Source of the DNA: Methylobacter sp.
Lineage (GTDB): Bacteria > Pseudomonadota > Gammaproteobacteria > Methylococcales > Methylomonadaceae
Assembly: GCA_026399025.1 (NCBI GenBank)
Contig: JAPLRU010000073.1
Span: forward strand, 1-64,000
Length of the DNA stretch: 64,000 nt
Direction: 5' to 3'
Shown here: positions 26,038 through 32,429 of the stretch, in pieces
Layout of the letters: each line of letters starts with the position of its first letter
How positions within the stretch are numbered: the first letter of the stretch is position 1
Notes under the pieces: model-generated
What the model saw: the letters and a program-made list of their open reading frames with translations, nothing else
Databases searched by the model: none
Told to the model about the DNA's origin: nothing
Program-made: the position numbers and the translations under genes

Positions 26038-27023
26038 AAGCCTTTTTGGACAGGTTCGCCGTGATTGTGACACGTCACGCAATCCGAACCGTTGTCAAAA
26101 TGCACGCCGCTTAAACCGTTTCCTGTATCGAGTTCTCCGCCGCCACCGATTTCTTTCATGTTGTGGCACAGCACACAAAGCTGGCTGTAATTGGTATCGT
26201 TTTCAAGCAATTGCACCTTGTACGGTGTATTGCGAATACCCGGATCCAATAAAAACGCACCTTTGCGCGAATCGTCGATAATCAAACCTTTATTTGTGGT
26301 GCCGTGCATCGTGTGACAATCGACACAATCCACAACTGTTTTATAAGCGTAACCTCCACGCAAACCGTTATGTAAACTGTCTTCCGCACCCTTTTGAATC
26401 CCGTGTTTATCAATTTTTCGATAATTATCCTCGGCGGCAATCGATTGATCGTATCGCCCGGCGTGAATAATCGGATATTTCGTTTGTTGATGAGTGCGAT
26501 TGTGGCAACGTAAGCAAAATTCGTTTGTGTTTTTGTAAGGCACAAGCGTTTTAGCCGGTTTATTCAGCTTATTACTGAACATTGTCAAATCGATGTCTAA
26601 TTCAAATGTGCCGTTCATATTCGACGCGGCATGACACACTACACATTGACGACTGGTCGTGGGTAAATCCATGGACGCATCAAAATCATGTCGATGGATG
26701 CCTGTTCTAAAAGGATTTTCGGGCATATCTTGCGGGTTGTGGCAAATTAAACATTGCGGCTCGGTTTTTGGCGCACCGTTATCGCCGTGACACGCGGCGC
26801 AAGTAGCGAATTTTTTTTGATCGACAATGGCTTTTATGTTGGGAACCGATTCATGCAGACGTTGCAGCGCGTGACAGCTTTGGCAATTCGCTTTTCCCCA
26901 TGCACTGCCCATTCCGTGCGAAGGCGTTAAAAACAGACTGCTGGTTTGCGAAATGGTTTTGCCGTGAATGGGCATCACGAACAACAGACATAGCAAAAAA
27001 ATCGGAGTTTTAACGTGTTGCAT
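26034..27023 (-). CDS. octaheme c-type cytochrome
   Basis: 329 residues from MQHVKTPIFLLCLLFVMPIHG (an ATG eight codons earlier is possible). Eight CXXCH motifs: NCQSCH, TCAACH, QCLICH, QCVVCH, FCLRCH, DCVDCH, LCVLCH and DCVTCH. Signal peptide present, no anchor. It overlaps the 7-haem gene upstream and the 6-haem gene downstream. Many extra His residues could serve as distal haem ligands. Confidence 0.88.
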   Translation of the reverse strand: MQHVKTPIFLLCLLFVMPIHGKTISQTSSLFLTPSHGMGSAWGKANCQSCHALQRLHESVPNIKAIVDQKKFATCAACHGDNGAPKTEPQCLICHNPQDMPENPFRTGIHRHDFDASMDLPTTSRQCVVCHAASNMNGTFELDIDLTMFSNKLNKPAKTLVPYKNTNEFCLRCHNRTHQQTKYPIIHAGRYDQSIAAEDNYRKIDKHGIQKGAEDSLHNGLRGGYAYKTVVDCVDCHTMHGTTNKGLIIDDSRKGAFLLDPGIRNTPYKVQLLENDTNYSQLCVLCHNMKEIGGGGELDTGNGLSGVHFDNGSDCVTCHNHGEPVQKGL

Positions 27024-27603
27024 GGCAGTCACTGCAATAGTTTTCATTGTGGCAACGTCCGCAACGCGCCGAATCGAAACGCGCTTCCAAACCGTGCAAG
27101 GTGCGGTAACCTAGCGGGTGATAACCCGCGCCCGAGGTGTCACGGCGCAAATGGCAATCGGTGCAAAAATTGACATCTAAATGACAGGTTTGGCAGTTTT
27201 TTTCATTGCCACGCGCCGCTTCGTTGTGATGGTTTTTATAATCAAAACGATGGTCGGGCGGCTGAATCCGTTCTTTATCGGTGTGGCAAACATCGCAACG
27301 CCAAGGCGCGCGTTGCTCGTCAACGTGGCAGGCGTGACAAACGGCTTTGAGCGGTTCGTTAGCGATGACGGTTAAATTTTTCAGTTTTTTAATATCGACA
27401 TTAGCGGTTTTTGCATAAGAATGGCAAAGCAAACAGCTATCGCCTTCTTCCTTCATCACCTCCAAATGCGCGTTATGCGGATAATAGACGTCGGATTTTT
27501 GATTGCGTTTTTCCCACCACGCATTATCGGTTTTTGCATCGACCGCAAATGCCAAATTCGATAAAACGACCAAAATAATTAACAAAACCGCGCGAAAAAT
27601 CAT
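27010..27603 (-). CDS. heptaheme c-type cytochrome
   Basis: 197 residues, seven CXXCH motifs, so one haem per 28 residues, very dense. Motifs: SCLLCH, VCHACH, RCDVCH, NCQTCH, FCTDCH, RCGRCH and YCSDCH. Signal peptide MIFRAVLLIILVVLSNLAFA. It overlaps the beta-barrel gene by 4 bases. Small dense cytochromes next to a barrel gene are typical of the part that fits inside or under an outer-membrane porin-cytochrome conduit. Confidence 0.88.
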   Translation of the reverse strand: MIFRAVLLIILVVLSNLAFAVDAKTDNAWWEKRNQKSDVYYPHNAHLEVMKEEGDSCLLCHSYAKTANVDIKKLKNLTVIANEPLKAVCHACHVDEQRAPWRCDVCHTDKERIQPPDHRFDYKNHHNEAARGNEKNCQTCHLDVNFCTDCHLRRDTSGAGYHPLGYRTLHGLEARFDSARCGRCHNENYCSDCHATR

Positions 27604-29186
27604 GGTTTTTTCGCCTGAAAATAATCGAAATAATAAGTAAGCTGCATCGAGCCCAGATATTCAGCGGTGAGTTGTGAATTATTGATATAACTGGCTTTCA
27701 AGGCGGCAACCCAATTCGTTTTAATCATCGTTTGCCATTCGGCTTCAACGCCTGTGGCAAAATTCTTGCCGTACAAACTTTTTTGCTCATCCCGGAACGC
27801 TAAATTTATGCTGTAACGATTTTTGCTATCAAGCGCATGGGTGTGTGAAAGGTAAAAGCTAGCCGCATATTCGTTGCTGTTAAGTTCCAAATAATCAAGC
27901 GTGCCTTGCCAAGTGATATTGGGTTGCCAGTGATAACTTACGCTGGTATTTGCGCCGTAACCGCTGTAACCCATTTTGCGGTCGGCAACTTGCACACCGG
28001 CCGAATAACGTAGCTTTGAAGAAAAACGATGTTCAACCGAACCGCGCCAAATTTGTTGTTCACCCAGCGCGTAAGCCGAATAAAAACGGTCGCGAAAGGT
28101 GACGTAAGGTTGAACAGGGCGATAGGCTTCATAAGAATTTCGCAAGCGCAGGTTTTTAAAAATATCCCACCAGGCATCGACAAACACATTTTCAAGGCGA
28201 CTTTTTTCGCTGGCGTAAGAGCCTTTAATATAGATTTCAAACGGTTTTTTTTCGCCGAATAAACTGCCTTGTAAGTATGTTGCGACATTGTAACGATAGC
28301 TCGTTAAAGCGCGCGTTTGGAATGTTTGCGTCGGCATTCCTAACACATCAAAATTTGCATTGGTCACGGATTGGTTATTAACGGTTGGCGTTTTAACTTC
28401 TTGCGGTGTTTCAATCACGTCGAAATTTTCATTAACCAAACTCTCGTTAAACGTCGGTGTCAGCAAATCGAATTCCGGATTTACAGGTTTTTTTTTTGGT
28501 GTTTTAACGGCGCCCTTTTTTGTCTTTTGTTTTGGCAAAGCCGGTTCAATTACTTCTTGTAAAAATGTTTCGTCTCGTTGCACGGTTTGCATTCCGACCC
28601 GAAAATCGGTTTTTTCCAATTTAAACCAAGATGTTGAAAAATCGGGTGTGAGATTCAACGCGCTTTCAACGCCGCCGACTAACGAACCGCGCAACGATTG
28701 AACGTGATCGATTTGCAGCGGTCGTCCGCCATAAATTTCAACACTTAAGGGCTTTGAAAATTGATATTTTGCGGTCGCGCCATCGACTAAATACAGCCCC
28801 AAATTATCGCTTTTTTCAAAACGTCCACCCCGCAAAGTCACAGGCAAAAAATCAAAGCTTTTTTCCGCATAGGCCTGATAAAGTTGTTGTTTATCGCGGT
28901 AAATATCGGTGCTTAAGCGGCTGACCGCGCTAAATTGCGCATTTAATTTTTGATTGGGATTGTTATAAACCAATGTTCCCCACGCTTCGCCGGTGTAATC
29001 GCCCTCTTCTATGTTGTAACGGTTATCTGTTTGCATTTTTGTACGCAGGGAACCCCGCCAACTGTCGTTTTGATCGGAGGCGAACGAACTTGTTGCTAAT
29101 ACCGACAACAAAGCAAATCCCAAAAAGGGGGCTTTCTTTCCCCCCCCTTTTTTGAAGGGGGGCTGGGGGGGATTTGCTTTAATCAT
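27600..29186 (-). CDS. outer-membrane beta-barrel protein of a porin-cytochrome conduit
   Basis: About 528 residues from the Met of MIKANPPQPPFKKGG. Signal-like stretch LGFALLSVLATSSFA, then long alternating strands (TLRGGRFEKSDNLGLYLVDGATAKYQF, VAALKASYINNSQLTAEYLGSMQLTYYF) typical of a barrel. A Lys/Pro-rich loop lies near residues 215-290. No CXXCH. By position beside dense cytochromes it should act like MtrB/PioB: a sheath carrying haems through the outer membrane; sequence alone cannot assign it to that family. The n-region before the signal core contains a repeat-derived peptide. A GTG start at 29234 is also open. Confidence 0.72.
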   Translation of the reverse strand: MIKANPPQPPFKKGGGKKAPFLGFALLSVLATSSFASDQNDSWRGSLRTKMQTDNRYNIEEGDYTGEAWGTLVYNNPNQKLNAQFSAVSRLSTDIYRDKQQLYQAYAEKSFDFLPVTLRGGRFEKSDNLGLYLVDGATAKYQFSKPLSVEIYGGRPLQIDHVQSLRGSLVGGVESALNLTPDFSTSWFKLEKTDFRVGMQTVQRDETFLQEVIEPALPKQKTKKGAVKTPKKKPVNPEFDLLTPTFNESLVNENFDVIETPQEVKTPTVNNQSVTNANFDVLGMPTQTFQTRALTSYRYNVATYLQGSLFGEKKPFEIYIKGSYASEKSRLENVFVDAWWDIFKNLRLRNSYEAYRPVQPYVTFRDRFYSAYALGEQQIWRGSVEHRFSSKLRYSAGVQVADRKMGYSGYGANTSVSYHWQPNITWQGTLDYLELNSNEYAASFYLSHTHALDSKNRYSINLAFRDEQKSLYGKNFATGVEAEWQTMIKTNWVAALKASYINNSQLTAEYLGSMQLTYYFDYFQAKKP

Positions 29187-29412
29187 TCCTTGTACAAATT
29201 TCGAACGGCTCAAGCCCTTGTTCGCGTTGTTCACGACGTTTTTTGAGCGCTAAACCGGTAAACGTTGCCACCGCAATAACGCAACTTCCGCAACCCGCGC
29301 ATGTTCCGATCTTCGGCACAGTGCAAGCGGTCGCTAATAATCCCTGACTTAAGGCAACGCCTGAACCGGTCAACCAAGGCAACGATTGGGCTAATAAAGC
29401 GGAAGGTTTCAT
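29179..29412 (-). CDS. small Cys-containing membrane protein
   Basis: 77 residues. Two hydrophobic stretches lie around a compact Cys cluster, CTVPKIGTCAGCGSCVIAVA (four Cys), and a charged tail KKRREQREQG follows. It overlaps the large cytochrome upstream by 4 bases and the barrel gene downstream. No family recognised. The CAGCGSC cluster could bind a metal or a cofactor, or take part in thiol chemistry with the cytochromes. Confidence 0.7.
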   Translation of the reverse strand: MKPSALLAQSLPWLTGSGVALSQGLLATACTVPKIGTCAGCGSCVIAVATFTGLALKKRREQREQGLEPFEICTRND

Positions 29413-32066
29413 TGTTTTAAATCCACTAAAACGGCGCGTTTAGGTAAGCGCGTCAGCGATACAATAACGTAATTCGATTTTACGGCGATAATTTCGGCAG
29501 GAACCCGCGTTTTAGGCGGGTTAATAATGTTGCCGCTCACCAAATTCACCGCAAATAACGCTACTTCGTTCGGCGCGCCGGCGTAGCCGTCATAAGGCAA
29601 TTTGATAAACAATTTTTCGTTGCCGAGCGAACAAATCAGCTCATCGTTTAAACAGCGCGATTGAAAATAAAACACCGGACTTGAAAGCTCGCCTTGCGGT
29701 AACTTGCCGATTCTTTTATTGCCTGGAAACACAAAACGCGTCCAATCGGAGGCGATAACGTCAAAACGATAATTCGACAAAATATCTTTATTGGCATTGG
29801 TATAATTCGCGGCAAACCACATATTTTTTACGTTGTTGCCGGTCGAATTGTTTTTGAACACAAACAATTTTCGTGTCCATTGCGCGCTTAATGTCGTTTG
29901 TAAAGCTGTTTCGTCAGGTAACAATTCTTTAATAACTTCATCTCGTCCGACCACTCTAAATTCACCCGACAGCGCGTCGATTCTGTTGCTTTGTAATTGG
30001 CTGGTGAACGGATTTAATTTGGTTTCGTATAAAACATCATTGATGTTTTCGACAATTTTGCCGTCGTTCGACAGCTTGAAATACGGCATCGCTAATTTCA
30101 CCACGCCTTCTTTGATGAGTTTTGGATAGGCTAAGGTGTCGTTTAATTCGGCGACAACACGGATATTTTGTTTACCTAAAATGCCTGTCACTACCGAACT
30201 GATTGAACCGTTACTTTTTCTGTCGTGACAATCCGTGCAAGGCATCGTGTCCGCAACGGGGCGGGTGTTGTGACTGATCAAATAGTCATTGGTTTCCGTC
30301 CAAATCATTTGTGCGTTAGGTTTTTGAAAACCTGACGCTTTGAGCAAATCATCGAAACGCGCTTTTAAATCCTTCACGTCTTGATAACTTTTCGGCTCGC
30401 TGTCCACGCCATTGGTAACCGACAAACGTTCAGCGCGGGTTAAAAAACGCTGATTGGTACTGTCAATCCAGTAATAACGACTCGCCGGGTTATAGGGCAT
30501 GATGCGTGATTTTCCATCTTCACTGATACGATAACGAAACCGCGGTTTGAGCGGTTTATCTTGATCCGCAAGTTTGGTAATGTGGCAGGTCTGACACGCG
30601 ACGGCGTTGAAATGTACTTGCACCACGCGATCAAGCGTCCGTTCGATATAACCTTCCATATCGCCGCGCGTTCGCCACAGTTCACGATGAGCATCAAGAA
30701 GCGTCGCTTGTCCTGAATGCGGCAACGCAGGTTTTTCAATGCTTCCGTAAGTTGTGCCGCCGTGACAATGCTCACATGACAACGGTTTGGGCTGATTATT
30801 CAAATCCCGGCGCACATCCTCATCTGAAAAACCCGTTAAAAAATTATGGTCGGCACTTAAATCCAGCGGCGTGTTGTAATAATTTTTCGCGTGACAGGCT
30901 TCGCAGTTTTCAATCGAACGAGCCACGCCTTTTTCCGTCCACGATTTACCTTTATGAACATCGTCGCGTGGATCGACCACATTGTCTTCAACTTTCGCCG
31001 CATCGCCGAAACCATAAAAACCGCGTCTTTTTTCGCTGGTCGAATGACACAGCATACAATTTTCGCTGGCTGGAAAACGCAGCATCGGAATTTGTACGTC
31101 GCCATTGGCATTAAAGGCGGATTCGTTCCACTTCAACACGGGTTCTGCATTTGTAGGCGTTTCAAGTGTGGCTAAGGCTTGACCGTCGGCGTTAGCGGGC
31201 GACATGTTTAAAAACGCTAAAATCGCCGAATTCGCATAACGAAACCAACCGTTTTTGATAATTTGCGAGTTACGTTGGCTTTTCCAATCGCTAACGGGGC
31301 GTTTGAATTTAGACAAATCCGCGTGACAAATCAGGCAATCGGCTTCAATCACCCCACTTGCTTTCCAATCCCATTGTTCGAGTTTTTTGTTATTCCATTC
31401 GAAATAATCACCGTCTAAAAATGAAACGGCATTTTCAGGTTGCATGTCGTAACGATGTCCGGCTCTATCTTTTTCGGCAAAACCACCACCCGCATGACAT
31501 TCTTCGCAATTTTTAATCAAGCCGACTGCGCCGTAATCCAAAAAATCGGTTTCTTTTAGATTCGTTTTTTTGCTTAACCACGAAGGATTATTGTCATTTT
31601 GGCAACTGTACCCGCCGAAATAAGCGGGCGAGGTCAGTGCCGTTAAACCACGGCGCAAACCGAAATTATCGTCGCTTTCATCGCGGCCCATTTCAAAATG
31701 GTAAGCATGACCGATTTTGTCGATGTCGTGACAACCCGCCCCGCCGCCGCAACTGGTATGCGTACTGTAAGGTTTTTGGGAATCTAAAACGTGTTGGCCG
31801 TTTTCATCAAGCAATGGAATCGCGGGGTGAATACGTGGTAAATCAACGCTGTTTTCAACAATTGGATTGGTCACGACAGGCGTTTGTGTAACAGGGGGTG
31901 TTACTACAGGAGGTGTTATTACAGGCGGTGTTACTACAGGTTCGGGGTCAAAATTGTAAATAGGCGTGTAATCGGACAAATCTTCACCGTCATCGGCTAA
32001 CAAAATTGCAAGCGGAAAAAACAAAAATAGGCTTGTGAAAAAAATCTGCCAAATAACGGGGCGCAT
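29409..32066 (-). CDS. large multihaem c-type cytochrome (7 CXXCH), first gene of the cytochrome operon
   Basis: 885 residues. Signal peptide (WQIFFTSLFLFFPLAILLA), then an acidic stretch and a Pro/Val/Thr repeat linker (about 41-70). A His/Cys cluster reads CGGGAGCHDIDKIGHAYHF. CXXCH motifs: NCEECH, DCLICH, NCMLCH, NCEACH, SCEHCH, ACQTCH and PCTDCH. The C-terminal ~250 residues carry no haem motif and look beta-rich. Size, linker and position suggest an exported or surface-exposed protein. It starts the long minus-strand series, 363 bases from the divergent 979-residue cytochrome gene. Confidence 0.87.
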   Translation of the reverse strand: MRPVIWQIFFTSLFLFFPLAILLADDGEDLSDYTPIYNFDPEPVVTPPVITPPVVTPPVTQTPVVTNPIVENSVDLPRIHPAIPLLDENGQHVLDSQKPYSTHTSCGGGAGCHDIDKIGHAYHFEMGRDESDDNFGLRRGLTALTSPAYFGGYSCQNDNNPSWLSKKTNLKETDFLDYGAVGLIKNCEECHAGGGFAEKDRAGHRYDMQPENAVSFLDGDYFEWNNKKLEQWDWKASGVIEADCLICHADLSKFKRPVSDWKSQRNSQIIKNGWFRYANSAILAFLNMSPANADGQALATLETPTNAEPVLKWNESAFNANGDVQIPMLRFPASENCMLCHSTSEKRRGFYGFGDAAKVEDNVVDPRDDVHKGKSWTEKGVARSIENCEACHAKNYYNTPLDLSADHNFLTGFSDEDVRRDLNNQPKPLSCEHCHGGTTYGSIEKPALPHSGQATLLDAHRELWRTRGDMEGYIERTLDRVVQVHFNAVACQTCHITKLADQDKPLKPRFRYRISEDGKSRIMPYNPASRYYWIDSTNQRFLTRAERLSVTNGVDSEPKSYQDVKDLKARFDDLLKASGFQKPNAQMIWTETNDYLISHNTRPVADTMPCTDCHDRKSNGSISSVVTGILGKQNIRVVAELNDTLAYPKLIKEGVVKLAMPYFKLSNDGKIVENINDVLYETKLNPFTSQLQSNRIDALSGEFRVVGRDEVIKELLPDETALQTTLSAQWTRKLFVFKNNSTGNNVKNMWFAANYTNANKDILSNYRFDVIASDWTRFVFPGNKRIGKLPQGELSSPVFYFQSRCLNDELICSLGNEKLFIKLPYDGYAGAPNEVALFAVNLVSGNIINPPKTRVPAEIIAVKSNYVIVSLTRLPKRAVLVDLKQ

Positions 32067-32198
32067 TAGAATTTGTTTTTAAAAGAAAAATTTGAATGAT
32101 GAAAGCAGAATTCGCGCCAATAAAGTAAAAAACAAACTAAATAAATAGGTTATTCAGTATTTTTTGGTTTTTAACAGCACTGCTTTTGCTTGAATCGT

Positions 32199-32238
32199 GG
32201 CATATCACACAGTTTTTTAAAAAAGTATGCGATATGCC
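32199..32238. promoter_or_regulatory. 40-bp palindrome upstream of the 9-haem cytochrome gene
   Basis: Two 20-base arms, GGCATATCACACAGTTTTTT and the complement of GGCATATCGCATACTTTTTT, matching at 17 of 20 positions. An almost identical palindrome occurs at 43460-43499 ahead of the paralogous cytochrome gene. It lies in the divergent region between the minus-strand operon (from 32066) and the plus-strand gene (from 32430), so it could be an operator for both. Confidence 0.6.
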
Positions 32239-32325
32239 GCACTGTTACGAATATTATTGAATAATATTCATAATACACTGAGTTTAAATATATTTTTAAG
32301 GGGTGCAATTGTTGCTAGTTAAAAC

Positions 32326-32352
32326 CGTTGCCGGTTATCGGCAGCGTTTTTT
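32326..32352 (+). terminator. terminator-like hairpin in the leader of the 9-haem cytochrome gene
   Basis: CGTTGCCG, loop GTTAT, CGGCAGCG, then TTTTTT: an 8-bp stem with one G-U pair and a T-run. No plus-strand gene lies upstream within 2 kb. It would therefore stop transcripts in the 5' leader of the cytochrome gene and may be an attenuator. Confidence 0.5.
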
Positions 32353-32372
32353 ACCCAAAACTATTAACTAGG

Positions 32373-32402
32373 GTAACTACGGATTGAAGGCTGAGTAGTT
32401 AC
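32373..32402. repeat. short inverted repeat GTAACTAC...GTAGTTAC
   Basis: GTAACTAC and GTAGTTAC are separated by 14 bases, 27 bases before the 9-haem gene start. The same GAGTAGTTAC end occurs at 36777-36786 and 43184-43193, where it looks like an IS66-type terminal repeat. This may be an insertion-sequence scar or simply a leader hairpin. Confidence 0.4.
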
Positions 32403-32429
32403 CAACCCATTCAAAATTCAGGAGGGCTT

